NCBI RefSeq assembly: GCF_000428045.1
Contig: NZ_ATZE01000012.1
Span: 58,409 to 122,408 of the forward strand
Length of the DNA: 64,000 nucleotides
Origin: Sedimenticola selenatireducens DSM 17993
GTDB taxonomy: Bacteria; Pseudomonadota; Gammaproteobacteria; Chromatiales; Chromatiaceae
Reading direction: 5' to 3'
Shown: piece by piece, positions 19,882-28,051 of the stretch
Numbering within the stretch: position 1 is the stretch's first letter
Layout of the letters: the number at the start of each line of letters is the position of its first letter
The notes under the pieces: model-generated
The model's database searches: none
Seen by the model: the letters and a program-made list of their open reading frames with translations, nothing else
What the model was told of the DNA's origin: nothing
Translations under genes and position numbers: made by a program

Positions 19882-20640
19882 CTACCTCTGTAATGAAACG
19901 GAATGGTTCTGGCCATGCGGCCCTTTGAATTCGACCCTGCCCTTGAGGCGGTCGATGCGTGACACTGTCCAGCCCGACTGCTTCGCCCCGAACTTCAAGA
20001 ATGCAACACGACCTGCCTGGGAGATGGCCACGTAGGTCATGTCATCCCAAACGTCGATGGCATCGACTTGAAACGGTGGAGTTTTGGCGGGTGCAGGTTT
20101 CGACCTGGCCGCCGACTTATGCTGGGCGACCTTGTGCTTCCTAGTCTCCTTGATGAGGGTATTCAGCCGCGCAATGGAATCTTCAATACGTTGACGAAGG
20201 GCATGGTTACTTTCCGTAAGATCGGCAACGGCCACTTTGATCGCGAGAACACCTTCAGCCACGGAAGCCAGGCTTTTCTTCACATCCGCGCTCAGGGCCA
20301 CTTGCGCTTCGAAACCGCGGTCGATCCGGCCAGATAATGATGTCAGCCTCTGATCGATCTGTTCTACTTTGCCCTCGGCCGGGTCTATCTCCGGTTCCGG
20401 TGTTTTGATCACCTCCTGGGTTGGCGTATTGGAGTCCTGTATCTGGAGTTCATCCAACGGTTCTTCTTGCCGCTGGATCTTGGAAAGCGACAATGCACTG
20501 ATTACGACGATACCGACCACAACGGCGGTCAGTACGGACTTATAAGCCAGCCGCCGGGACCTTGGCTGCCTCTCTGCCTTATCCTGCTTGCTCTCCTTTT
20601 CTGACGGATTGATCTGCTCCGGTTGCTGCTCAGTCGTCAT
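19882..20640 (-). CDS. Inner-membrane coiled-coil protein of the pil/tra region
   Basis: A 252-residue protein from ATG 20640, overlapping the PilL stop by 11 bases. A charged N-terminal cytoplasmic part of about 30 residues precedes one membrane span (VLTAVVVGIVVISALSL). A long heptad-like periplasmic stretch follows (KVEQIDQRLTSLSGRIDRG onwards), then a small C-terminal beta domain (about 70 residues, DDMTYVAISQAG). The topology resembles PilP/TraB-type periplasmic scaffolds, but I cannot assign a named family. Confidence 0.7.
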   Translation of the reverse strand: MTTEQQPEQINPSEKESKQDKAERQPRSRRLAYKSVLTAVVVGIVVISALSLSKIQRQEEPLDELQIQDSNTPTQEVIKTPEPEIDPAEGKVEQIDQRLTSLSGRIDRGFEAQVALSADVKKSLASVAEGVLAIKVAVADLTESNHALRQRIEDSIARLNTLIKETRKHKVAQHKSAARSKPAPAKTPPFQVDAIDVWDDMTYVAISQAGRVAFLKFGAKQSGWTVSRIDRLKGRVEFKGPHGQNHSVSLQR

Positions 20641-21130
20641 CCTGCGATTCCTCCACATTAGACATGTACATGGTCTCGTGGGCAGCAACCTGCTTAACTG
20701 CACACTGCTCGAAGGTGATCAGTCGGTGAACAGGATCCTGGACTAAATGGAAGGCCGGTCCCGCGAGTGTCTCCAGCGCCTCGCGCAAGGTCATCGGCCC
20801 AAGATGGTGATGGACAGCCGGCAACGGTAGTGCAAATAACGCGAGCGTTTCCGGTGCGGAGGATTCAGTAGCAGCCAACCGATATCCACTGCGCTGCAGG
20901 AGATACCGCACTGCCTCTCCGATGGTCTGGATCCGCGCTGGCAACTGAACGGTAACGGTCGCTTCCAACAGTTCCGACTGCGCCTGGGTCGGAGCCGCGG
21001 AAACCATCGAATACCGGCCTGTCTGGATATCGCTTGCATGAAGGTTCACGCTGGCGACAGTACAAATGCCGGCGATACATATCGCTGTCACTGCACCAGG
21101 GTGAGCAGGATTAAAGAGTGATCGTTTCAT
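20630..21130 (-). CDS. PilL-like conjugative transfer protein (TIGR03748 family)
   Basis: A 166-residue exported protein from ATG 21130. A signal peptide with cleavage near LHA-SD precedes a domain with GEAVRYLLQRSGYRLA and LREALETLAGPAFHL. These are features of the PilL N-terminal domain found at the start of the transfer region in PFGI-1-class ICEs, related to secretin N-domains. It probably acts at the outer membrane. It is the first gene of the operon that runs through traD. Confidence 0.82.
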   Translation of the reverse strand: MKRSLFNPAHPGAVTAICIAGICTVASVNLHASDIQTGRYSMVSAAPTQAQSELLEATVTVQLPARIQTIGEAVRYLLQRSGYRLAATESSAPETLALFALPLPAVHHHLGPMTLREALETLAGPAFHLVQDPVHRLITFEQCAVKQVAAHETMYMSNVEESQDDD

Positions 21131-21242
21131 AATGGATTCAGCCTCAGTGGTTTGATACAACCTGGCCGGCATCATGAAGCTGCGCTCGGGTACTGAAAAT
21201 GAATAATCCATTCTCACCGGCGCAGTGTTTTTGTGGCTGTAT

Positions 21243-22238
21243 TCACGTCCCGCAATAGACCGCCACAATCTGTGGTCTCTCGTGCCCGAGCTCGAGACTG
21301 ATTGTCAGGCGGGCTTGCTGGTCAATCCGTTTTTGTTCCGGCGTGAGCGTTTTGACTGCAGGACCGCCCGCCGCGGGTGAACGCCATCCGGTCAGTTCCT
21401 CATAACGATTCTGTGCATAGGCATGACGAAGACCATGCATCCTGGATAAGCCTGCCCTGGCGGTCTCGGCTTCGTACAATCGCAATTGCTGTCGATAGTT
21501 CTTTGCGCTGGGAATCAGAGAACCTTTACCGGCCAGCTGGCGCGCACGGTCGAGAACTGTGCGCTGGGCTTCAGTCCGTATCGGGATGGTTCGCGCCTTG
21601 CCGCCCTTGGTCCAGCTTTCCTTGAGGGCGATATGGTCGCCGCGATTGGCGTAGTCCGGCATGAACTTGATCGCCTCTTCGCGGCGCAAGCCAAAAGCCT
21701 GTTGTAGTTCCAGGCTCATCCGGACACGGGCATCTCGAATCTTGCCAAGTTCTTCCGCCCCGACACTACGGGCCTTGGATTCGTTGGTCACAAACTGCCG
21801 GTTCGGAACACCATAATAATCGTTCGATCGAGCAACGACGTTCTGGCGGTTGACCTTCTGTGCCCACCAGCGAATGACTGCCAGCCGGTTCTTCATCGCC
21901 CCGGCCGACAGCTCTTTCTCTTGCCAGCTTTTGACCAAAGCCTCGATGTGCTTGGGCTTGAGCGACTGTGCGCTCATATGACGGTAACCCAGTTCATGGA
22001 GCTGGTCGGCGATCTGCGTCAGCAGCCGCTCCCGGTCTCGCTGGGTGGTAAAACTGCCGTCCCGGTTTCGACGGCAAATCTGCTTGAGTTGGTAGTTCAG
22101 GTCTCTCAAAAGTGTTCTCGCATATCGGTAAGTGTTTCTGACCCAACCGGTGGCCATAGCCATTCGGTCCCGCGTATACCCCAAGGGCACTTCCTCGCGT
22201 TGTTTTTCAACAACGCTCAGGGCGCGCGGTACGGTCAT
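21243..22238 (-). CDS. Second tyrosine recombinase of the ICE (integrase domain-containing protein)
   Basis: A 331-residue protein with an N-terminal SAM-like DNA-binding part. The catalytic domain keeps the full tyrosine-recombinase set: Arg in FGLRREEA, Lys in WTKGGKART, HGLRH, LGH and a terminal Tyr (AVYCG). Such Integrase_1-type proteins are common inside ICEs, separate from the int that moves the element; their substrate is unknown. An internal ATG at 22163 with a GCGGGA site is an alternative start. The gene lies between the replication and transfer operons, after 820 bases without genes. Confidence 0.82.
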   Translation of the reverse strand: MTVPRALSVVEKQREEVPLGYTRDRMAMATGWVRNTYRYARTLLRDLNYQLKQICRRNRDGSFTTQRDRERLLTQIADQLHELGYRHMSAQSLKPKHIEALVKSWQEKELSAGAMKNRLAVIRWWAQKVNRQNVVARSNDYYGVPNRQFVTNESKARSVGAEELGKIRDARVRMSLELQQAFGLRREEAIKFMPDYANRGDHIALKESWTKGGKARTIPIRTEAQRTVLDRARQLAGKGSLIPSAKNYRQQLRLYEAETARAGLSRMHGLRHAYAQNRYEELTGWRSPAAGGPAVKTLTPEQKRIDQQARLTISLELGHERPQIVAVYCGT

Positions 22239-22361
22239 GGGACACTACGCCCATTGCGACCTAAAGCTGCCTGGTCTAGGCAACGCCGGTTCTCCCCGGA
22301 GGGAATGGTCTGGCGTGGACCAACGTGCGCCGTTATTGGCGCGATTTAAGTGTGGTTACAC

Positions 22362-22374
22362 ATCACCTCCTTTC
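22362..22374 (-). promoter_or_regulatory. Very strong Shine-Dalgarno with a five-codon leader ORF
   Basis: The minus strand reads GAAAGGAGGTGAT, a 13-base complement of the 16S rRNA tail. It is followed at once by ATG TGT AAC CAC ACT TAA, a five-codon frame. No longer frame starts nearby, and the next gene begins about 125 bases downstream. It may be a leader peptide or a ribosome-loading site. Confidence 0.4.
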
Positions 22375-22682
22375 AGATAGGCGGAACACTTCCGCGGTTA
22401 ATGAAGAATGAACATCGACGGTACCGCTAGGTGCGGACGTCTTGGTTCGACGAATCAATGCAGGCCGGTGCCTGCGAGAAAGAACCGATCCCGTGGTCGG
22501 CTCGGATTGGAGAAAGAACCCACGGCTTTCGCCGCAGCGCATCAAAGGGTTCGGGTGCGCTCTGTTGCCACTGTTTCCGCAGTAGCCACGGTTAAAATCG
22601 GTCGAGGGCGGCAGTATCAGCCTTCATCACTGGCCCTGCACTGAATAATCCTGCCGAAAACCCGCGCCGTTTCCGGGAATGC

Positions 22683-22725
22683 CGCCCTCGTCACTACCCC
22701 GCTTCGCTTGCCAGTGACGAGGGCG
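22683..22725. repeat. Perfect 13-bp inverted repeat
   Basis: CGCCCTCGTCACT at 22683-22695 and AGTGACGAGGGCG at 22713-22725 are exact inverted copies with a 17-base loop. No T-run follows on either strand, so it does not look like an intrinsic terminator. It could be a hairpin in a leader RNA or a nick-region or recombinase-binding site. Confidence 0.65.
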
Positions 22726-23007
22726 CCTTCGGTTCAGGCACGCCATGCGCCAGGCATCCGCCTGTCACAGGACCTGCTTTTAATCGGTTGTTGCAATCCC
22801 TCGGGCCGGCTGTACCTGACCACTGGGGCCCACAGGCGCCGCTGAACGCGGCCCCGCCCTTGGCACGCGAGTTAGAGGCTCGCGTTGCCGTGGCGGGCAA
22901 GGCATGTGGACTCAGTGGACAGCCATAAAGTGTTGGTACTGGACGTAGTCAGCCAGTATCTTGACTCACTCGTACGTCCGTCGGGTCGGTCTACGTGGTG
23001 TGATGGA

Positions 23008-23038
23008 GCGGAGAAAGGAGCCCCGCAGAAAGCGGGGC
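23008..23038 (-). terminator. Terminator after the ICE accessory operon
   Basis: GCCCCGC (23020-23026) and GCGGGGC (23032-23038) form a GC-rich 7-bp hairpin with a 5-base loop. On the minus strand it is followed by TCCTTTCTCC. It lies about 20 bases after the stop of the 23059-23715 gene and so probably ends that operon. Confidence 0.65.
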
Positions 23039-23058
23039 GTTGGTGGGGATGGGAATGA

Positions 23059-23715
23059 CTACTCGGATTCCTGGAATACTTCATCCAGATTGATACCAGC
23101 TGACTCGACGTGATGCTCGATAACAAGCGCAAGCGACTGGCTACCATCCGATTGCGTAATATGACGCAGCTCGTCGGGCTCATAGCCGTCTGTGTCGTAA
23201 TCGACGACAGCAACACCCGGCGCGGCATCAGGCTGATCGGCAATCACTGCCTGCACAATGCCGCCCTCCAGAACGACAGCCAGCCTTGCACAGGCCAGAC
23301 CGGGGCTGCCTCTATCCGAACTCGCCCCGGTTGCCCGAAGCGCGGCCTGATAGGCCTGATCCAGATCGCTCCAGTCGATACTGCCACCTCGGGCCTCACC
23401 ATGCCTGTAGGCCTCGACCAGCAAGCTCGACGCCTGGAAAGCTGCATCCCTGCGACGAAGCGTTACCACACTTGCGTCCGGCGCTGGCCACGGTTCATCA
23501 TCGAGCAACGTCTGTTCGACCGTAAACAGCAATGGGCAGTCGCCCGTTTCATCGTAGTCATCGAGCAATAACGGCACCGTTGCCGTGTCCTGCCAGATAT
23601 CACCTTGCTCGAACAAGGTCTCGGCTTTGCTGACCGCTTCGTCCGAATTGTCGGCCTCAATGCCAACCATGACCCGGTGCTCGTAGGGCAAGGTGTATTG
23701 AACAACATATTTCAT
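23059..23715 (-). CDS. ICE accessory protein, unknown function
   Basis: A 218-residue acidic cytoplasmic protein with no membrane segment or recognised motif. It begins MKYVVQYTLPYEHRVMVGIEA and contains many Asp/Glu (for example LLLDDYDETGD). The ATG has an AAGGAG site. It is the last gene of the radC-containing operon, preceded by a strong leader hairpin at 23754-23784. I do not know the family and assign no function. Confidence 0.7.
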   Translation of the reverse strand: MKYVVQYTLPYEHRVMVGIEADNSDEAVSKAETLFEQGDIWQDTATVPLLLDDYDETGDCPLLFTVEQTLLDDEPWPAPDASVVTLRRRDAAFQASSLLVEAYRHGEARGGSIDWSDLDQAYQAALRATGASSDRGSPGLACARLAVVLEGGIVQAVIADQPDAAPGVAVVDYDTDGYEPDELRHITQSDGSQSLALVIEHHVESAGINLDEVFQESE

Positions 23716-23753
23716 AATGATCTCCTTCTGAGTGGTAACAGGGGGAGACCATC

Positions 23754-23784
23754 ACCCACCAGGGAGACAGTCTCCCCGGTGGGT
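23754..23784 (-). repeat. Leader hairpin A, upstream of the 23059-23715 gene
   Basis: ACCCACC (23754-23760) pairs with GGTGGGT (23778-23784), and the inner GGGAGA/TCTCCC pair extends it, giving a nearly perfect 31-base hairpin. It lies 39 bases before the start codon. It belongs to a set of four similar hairpins, one before each small gene of this operon. Confidence 0.7.
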
Positions 23785-23844
23785 ATGGCGAAGAACTCAA
23801 GTCGTTGACTTGATCGGTTGATTGAACAGCATGCGTACTACGCT

Positions 23845-24273
23845 TCAGTCCTCATGCGGCAACAGGATCGTGATGACCGGTTCACCGGCATCACCTGGAC
23901 CGACAATGAGCTTCAGTGTGACCAGCTCCGCTTCGGTCGAGTGACCGTCACGGGCTACCCGATACAGCTGGAACAACATCCGGTCACCCGAATCCTTGCT
24001 GGTGCGTATGGCATGAGACGCCATATACAGGACGTCCCACAGCCTCCCCGACAGATCCTGATGCACCTGCTGCTCACTGTCATCCTCAGCCCAGGCCACA
24101 CAATCGGCCCAGACCACAGATGTCAGCGCAACGGGCCATTTGAAACCAGCCTCGCTGGCCATGGAACCCGCATCGATCAGTACACCGTCCTCGATGGCCT
24201 GTGCACGGGTATAGGTTGAAATTACTTCACCGAAAAACGCTTCAGTGGACTGTTTATTGGAAATGTTACTCAT
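23845..24273 (-). CDS. ICE accessory protein, DUF6573-like
   Basis: A 142-residue soluble protein starting at ATG 24273 (an in-frame extension to 24375 lacks a ribosome site). It contains FFGEVISTYTRAQAIEDGVLIDAG and ASEAGFKWPVALTSVVW, which I associate with the DUF6573 family found on plasmids and ICEs. Its function is unknown. It lies about 100 bases after radC with a hairpin in the gap. Confidence 0.72.
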   Translation of the reverse strand: MSNISNKQSTEAFFGEVISTYTRAQAIEDGVLIDAGSMASEAGFKWPVALTSVVWADCVAWAEDDSEQQVHQDLSGRLWDVLYMASHAIRTSKDSGDRMLFQLYRVARDGHSTEAELVTLKLIVGPGDAGEPVITILLPHED

Positions 24274-24316
24274 GGGTATTCTCCTGTGATGGATAAACGC
24301 CAGGTCACACCTCCTC

Positions 24317-24350
24317 CCCTGCCGGAGAAGAAGATGCTTCCCCGGCAGGG
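24317..24350 (-). repeat. Leader hairpin B, between radC and the DUF6573-like gene
   Basis: CCCTGCCGG (24317-24325) pairs exactly with CCGGCAGGG (24342-24350), and inner GAAG/CTTC extends the stem. Its right arm, GATGCTTCCCCGGCAGGG, is 17/18 identical to that of hairpin D. It lies 44 bases before the next start codon. Confidence 0.7.
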
Positions 24351-24371
24351 TTTGTAGAAAAGTGTTGGACT

Positions 24372-24887
24372 TCAAAGCAGCCCACGTTCTGCGAAAGAGA
24401 CACTTTCGCCAGCTGAGACCACAAAGTGGTCCAGCACCCGCACATCAACCAGTGCAAGTGCCTCTTTCAGACGGCGAGTGATCGACTCATCCGCGTGACT
24501 GGGCTCAGCAACACCCGATGGATGATTGTGAAAAAAGACCATAGCGGCGGCATTCACCTCCATGGCCTGCTGCACCACGACCCGCGGGTAAACCGAAGCG
24601 CCATCGATGGTGCCCTGGAACAGCTCACGCACGGCGATGATCCGGTGACGGTTATCAAGAAACAGACAACCGAAGACTTCGTTACGGTAGTCTGCCAGGC
24701 GCAGACGCAGGAAATCCCGCGTCTCGTCCGGTTTACTCAAAATCCTGCCGGCTCGATGTTTGATAGACAACACCTTCATCGCTAGTGCGATCACTGATTG
24801 CTTTTCCACATCGTTCAAGTCTGCTGGACTCAAACCGGACAACCGGTCTTCTACCAGCACCTCTTCGGATGCATCCGTTTTCTTCAT
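24372..24887 (-). CDS. radC: RadC-family JAB-domain protein
   Basis: A 171-residue member of the RadC/JAB family. The metal-binding signature HNHPSG is present with the following Asp (HADESITRRL) and the upstream EVFGCLFLDNRHR strand. The usual N-terminal helix-hairpin-helix part of chromosomal RadC is largely replaced, as in ICE and plasmid copies. The biochemical role of RadC remains unproven; a function in element maintenance is inferred. The ATG has a GAGGGG site. Confidence 0.88.
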   Translation of the reverse strand: MKKTDASEEVLVEDRLSGLSPADLNDVEKQSVIALAMKVLSIKHRAGRILSKPDETRDFLRLRLADYRNEVFGCLFLDNRHRIIAVRELFQGTIDGASVYPRVVVQQAMEVNAAAMVFFHNHPSGVAEPSHADESITRRLKEALALVDVRVLDHFVVSAGESVSFAERGLL

Positions 24888-24907
24888 GACTGATCCCCTC
24901 AGGAAAA

Positions 24908-24946
24908 AGGGAGACCAGTCCCTCGGAGGAATGATCCCCCGATGGG
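24908..24946 (-). repeat. Leader hairpin C, upstream of radC (imperfect)
   Basis: CCCTCGGAGGA (about 24920-24930) pairs imperfectly with TCCCCCGATGGG (about 24935-24946), and GGGAGAC repeats the inner arm seen in hairpin A. It lies about 21 bases before the radC start and resembles the other three leader hairpins in composition and position. Confidence 0.5.
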
Positions 24947-24991
24947 TAGAAAATGGCCGGGTAACGTGGTGTTACCCGGCCAAACGTTGAG

Positions 24992-25396
24992 TTACGCCGC
25001 GTCTTCTTGTGCGGTGTAGAACGGTTGCCCGTCGACCTTGGCCCACGCAATGCGCAGTAGCCGTGCCTTCAGGCTGATACCGGTTTCGCCGGCCTTGTCC
25101 CCGTTCTTGAAGGTGAAGGACTCGGCAAAGAGATCACTGAGTGTGAAGCCGATCAGTACCTTCAGATTGCCCTCGACGGCCGGCTTGAGCTGACGCACGA
25201 TTTCCTGCGCCTGCTTTCCGGACACGCGACACTCGAAATGCGTGTACTGGGCGTTATCGACACTGCCACGAAGGGCAGCGATGGTGATACTCAGGAAGGG
25301 CTCTCCTTCCTTGGGTGTCACCTCCCGGACACGATTGAGATAACCGATGCCGGTGGTGTGAAGATCGAAATACTGCTTGGTTTCGTTGGTTGACAT
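24992..25396 (-). CDS. DUF3577 protein (STY4534 family ICE protein)
   Basis: A 134-residue soluble protein of the DUF3577/STY4534 family. The motifs YFDLHTTGIGYLNRVREV and FLSITIAALRGS are typical, and the rest is beta-rich like an OB fold. In related islands it is coded with replication and single-strand-binding genes, so a role in ICE DNA replication or processing is inferred. It has an AAGGAG site and hairpin D 45 bases before the start. Confidence 0.85.
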   Translation of the reverse strand: MSTNETKQYFDLHTTGIGYLNRVREVTPKEGEPFLSITIAALRGSVDNAQYTHFECRVSGKQAQEIVRQLKPAVEGNLKVLIGFTLSDLFAESFTFKNGDKAGETGISLKARLLRIAWAKVDGQPFYTAQEDAA

Positions 25397-25439
25397 AGCA
25401 CTTGCTCCTTAGAGGTTAAAAACTCCCGGAACAAGCGCG

Positions 25440-25468
25440 CCCCTGACGGGGATGCTTGCCCGGCAGGG
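25440..25468 (-). repeat. Leader hairpin D, upstream of the DUF3577 gene
   Basis: CCCTGACGGG (25441-25450) pairs with CCCGGCAGGG (25459-25468) with one mismatch and an 8-base loop. It lies in a 217-base gap between the parM and DUF3577 genes that holds no other gene, though small CGACAG/CTGTCG and GTGCA/TGCAC repeats are also present. Confidence 0.65.
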
Positions 25469-25613
25469 TGAATGAAATGGAATCAGGTTCCACTCCCTTG
25501 AGAAAGGACCGACGACAGAAAACTGTCGCTGTGCACCGATTGCACGGCCCGACGGTGCCTCGATTGCCACTGAACCGCAGTGACGACGGATAAAACCAGT
25601 AAAACAGACACAA

Positions 25614-26636
25614 TCAGGCCGCATCAGAGGCCTCACAGACATAGCGCAGGTACTTGAGCATGCCGCGTGCATTGGCAAACGCAGGATGTTCAGCAATCGC
25701 TTGATGCGGGAACCAGTTGGCGATGTGTTTAGACAGTGCCACGGTCCCACCACCGACGAACAGCACACGATCCAACTCGATGCCTAACCCCAGTTGCCGG
25801 CGGGTCTCGTCATGAATGCGTTCCACGGCCTCGCGCATGGCTGCCTCGACCAACGCGGCAACATCGTGCTCCTTTCCTTGAAGACGAACAGTCTTGTGCT
25901 CCACCGCCTGGGATACCAGTTGCTCACTCAGTGACTCCAGATCGAAGCGTTCCTGGATTCCATCGGCCACACTCTGTTTCACGTTCAACATTCCACACTG
26001 CAGCGAACCAGAAGAGGCATGCAATATGCCCTGGTCCTTTACCACGACGTAGTCTGTCGTGCGTCCACCGATGTCGACGATGGCAACCGGCACGGAGACA
26101 CGATCCGCATCGAGTGTGACGCCGTCCTCCAGTTCGACGATCACGTAGTCATACCAGGCGGCCAGGGCCTCCGGTATAACCTCATGGAATGCGATGCCCG
26201 CCGGCAGCGCATCCGAAAGTGGGCGAACTGCCTGCTTGAGGCTATCGTGCTTCCTGGCAATGGTTTCCTGCCGATGCTCACCGCTCTTGCGGTAGAAGGT
26301 GCTAACAGGCAAACCGGAGACAGCATGTACACTCTTTCCGGCAAGTCCGGCCTGCTGCAATGCATGTTGAACAACTGCTCGGTTCAGACCAGACCACGGG
26401 TAACCCTCAAAGTGCGTGGGCGCACCGTCCAGGGCACCAACCGAATACACGGTATCCTCTGTCTCGTACTCAGAGATTCGTTGTTCGGCCTCATGGATCC
26501 AGGTCACACCGGCTTGGCCCACGCGAGCACGTGAAGGAATCGCGAGTAACCGGCCATCCGGAAGTGCGATCTTGGTGAATGCATAGCCATCGTCGAGGCC
26601 AACCGGGATGGGATTTATTGAGCTTGCGTCAGCCAT
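25614..26636 (-). CDS. parM: Actin-like plasmid segregation ATPase (ParM/StbA type)
   Basis: A 340-residue actin-fold protein. The phosphate 1 loop is in GLDDGYAFTKIA, the phosphate 2 strand is VAIVDIGGRTTDYVVV, and the adenosine motif is VLFVGGGTVALS. It would form filaments that move DNA copies apart. It follows a small RHH-like gene, as in par/stb operons. This ICE thus carries a segregation motor although it also codes a ParB-family protein; no ParA is seen in the window. Confidence 0.9.
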   Translation of the reverse strand: MADASSINPIPVGLDDGYAFTKIALPDGRLLAIPSRARVGQAGVTWIHEAEQRISEYETEDTVYSVGALDGAPTHFEGYPWSGLNRAVVQHALQQAGLAGKSVHAVSGLPVSTFYRKSGEHRQETIARKHDSLKQAVRPLSDALPAGIAFHEVIPEALAAWYDYVIVELEDGVTLDADRVSVPVAIVDIGGRTTDYVVVKDQGILHASSGSLQCGMLNVKQSVADGIQERFDLESLSEQLVSQAVEHKTVRLQGKEHDVAALVEAAMREAVERIHDETRRQLGLGIELDRVLFVGGGTVALSKHIANWFPHQAIAEHPAFANARGMLKYLRYVCEASDAA

Positions 26637-26695
26637 ATATTTTTAATCCTCTGATTCGTTATCGAGTATGTTTGTTGGTTGCCTGCCCTAGCCCA

Positions 26696-27046
26696 TCACC
26701 TTGCGCCCATCACCTTACCGAGGGCCGCAAAGGGTTTAGTACCCTCCGTGGCCGATATTGGCTCAGCGGACACAACAGCAGGCACAGATTCGGGAAGCCC
26801 GGCAGTTCGATGCGACGACCGGGACATCGAGTTGGTGAATGCCATGGTCGAATCGCGTCTCGTATCGTCAGATGTACCGCGTAGCGATTCGATCTCGGAT
26901 CGAAAACCCTGAACCAGCAACCCACGCAACCATTCCTGCCGGCGGTTAGCGGGCACTTGTCTGTGTCGGTTTAGCAGGACAGACTCCAGCGCCACACGGG
27001 GATCAAGCTGTATGGTGACTCGGGTTCCAGGTTGTGCTTTTGCCAT
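26696..27046 (-). CDS. Possible ParR/StbB-like DNA-binding partner of ParM
   Basis: A 116-residue basic protein. Its first half (RVTIQLDPRVALES, then helices with NRRQEWLRGLLVQGF) looks like a ribbon-helix-helix DNA-binding fold, and the second half is low in order. It lies 59 bases before parM on the same strand. This is the expected place of an adaptor that binds a centromere and loads ParM. The assignment is by context and fold impression only. Confidence 0.6.
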   Translation of the reverse strand: MAKAQPGTRVTIQLDPRVALESVLLNRHRQVPANRRQEWLRGLLVQGFRSEIESLRGTSDDTRRDSTMAFTNSMSRSSHRTAGLPESVPAVVSAEPISATEGTKPFAALGKVMGAR

Positions 27047-27126
27047 GACAAGACGGCCCCACTGACTTCAAACAAGCTCAGGATTATGGAGACACGTACC
27101 TGGCAGACCAGAGGAAACCCGATACA

Positions 27127-27924
27127 TCACGTGTCGTCGTTTTCGTCAGGGAAAGGAGCTGTGGCCGGTGCGGTGGGTGCGGAATGCAGTCTGAGATTCC
27201 TGGAGTATCCCGAGGACAAGTGTCGTTGAGTTGGCGCCATCGGTGCACGACGTTTGCCACTCAATACATCATCGGGAACTACTCCCATGAACTGGACAGC
27301 CTGCGTATTCTTGTCGTTGCCTTTCTGAATATCAGACCGCTCGATGCGCAGAAAGCGATAACCCTGAGGAATCATGAACAGGCCACGGATCTTGCGTGCG
27401 CCCAGCTCAATGATTTGGTCACGCGATGCACGATCCAGCACACCGATGTGGCTGGCAGTTAGTGCGCCACAAACCAGGGCATCGTATGTCGACACGAGGC
27501 GTGCGGCTTGATAAGCATAGGGGTTGGCGAACTGTAGCGGCATCCGGTAGGGTCGCTCAGACACGGCAACGTCGACCTCTATCGAACCCATCTGTGTCAA
27601 CCGCTCATCCAGATCCCGCTGGAGACGCTGGAATAGCGCCTCCCGATCCTCAATGGCGTCATGTACCTTGATTAGCCACCAGTCTGCATACGGATCATCA
27701 TTACGCGATGCCTGCCAGATCAGTCGCAGCCGTTCAGCGAATAGCCCCAGACCGATGATCGGCGATTGTCCCTTCGTGCCGTTACGACCACGAATCAGCC
27801 GACGAGCCTGGTTCGTCTGCAGCGTTAGCCAGACCTGGCCACGCAGTGGACCCAGTTTGTCAGCATCGGTCGGTTTGGGAATCGGGTTTTCCGTGGTCAC
27901 GGGTTGTCGGTTTCCTTGTTGCAT
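27127..27924 (-). CDS. ICE protein, PFL_4669 family
   Basis: A 265-residue cytoplasmic protein from ATG 27924. The segments GPLRGQVWLTLQTNQARRLIRGR and PYAYQAARLVSTYDALVC mark the TIGR03761/PFL_4669 family, which is always coded in the replication and partition block of PFGI-1-class ICEs. The C-terminal 60 residues are proline/alanine rich and probably unfolded. Molecular function is unknown. Confidence 0.88.
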   Translation of the reverse strand: MQQGNRQPVTTENPIPKPTDADKLGPLRGQVWLTLQTNQARRLIRGRNGTKGQSPIIGLGLFAERLRLIWQASRNDDPYADWWLIKVHDAIEDREALFQRLQRDLDERLTQMGSIEVDVAVSERPYRMPLQFANPYAYQAARLVSTYDALVCGALTASHIGVLDRASRDQIIELGARKIRGLFMIPQGYRFLRIERSDIQKGNDKNTQAVQFMGVVPDDVLSGKRRAPMAPTQRHLSSGYSRNLRLHSAPTAPATAPFPDENDDT

Positions 27925-28002
27925 GAGTTTGCGCGTATAAACGCATGCGCACTCGTTATGAACAAGGGAAAATCCCGTCGACAAATGGGAGGGTTGTATA
28001 TC

Positions 28003-28014
28003 GAGTTCGAATTT
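28003..28014. repeat. Isolated GAGTTCGAATTT copy between two ICE genes
   Basis: The spacer between the PFL_4669-type and STY4528-type genes carries GAGTTCGAATTT, the same element that is repeated inside the replication gene at 28563-28620. No gene occupies 27925-28051. Confidence 0.5.
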
Positions 28015-28051
28015 CGACAGGTGATTCCAGTGGAATCACCTTGAGAAAACC

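Larger units (their letters stand above)
22239..23058. other. Gene-free 820-base region between ICE operons
   Basis: No credible coding frame is seen on either strand. The region holds a perfect 13-bp inverted repeat (22683-22725), a smaller 7-bp repeat ACGCGAG/CTCGCGT near 22867, a strong Shine-Dalgarno-like run (22362-22374) and a terminator next to 23059. It must contain the promoter for the transfer operon on the minus strand. It is a plausible place for an oriT or a regulatory RNA, which the sequence alone does not prove. Confidence 0.5.

Noticed and set aside
22362..22374. Fragment of a 16S rRNA gene end on the plus strand
   Set aside because: Only 13 bases match the 16S tail and the flanks show no rRNA similarity. 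A Shine-Dalgarno on the minus strand is simpler.
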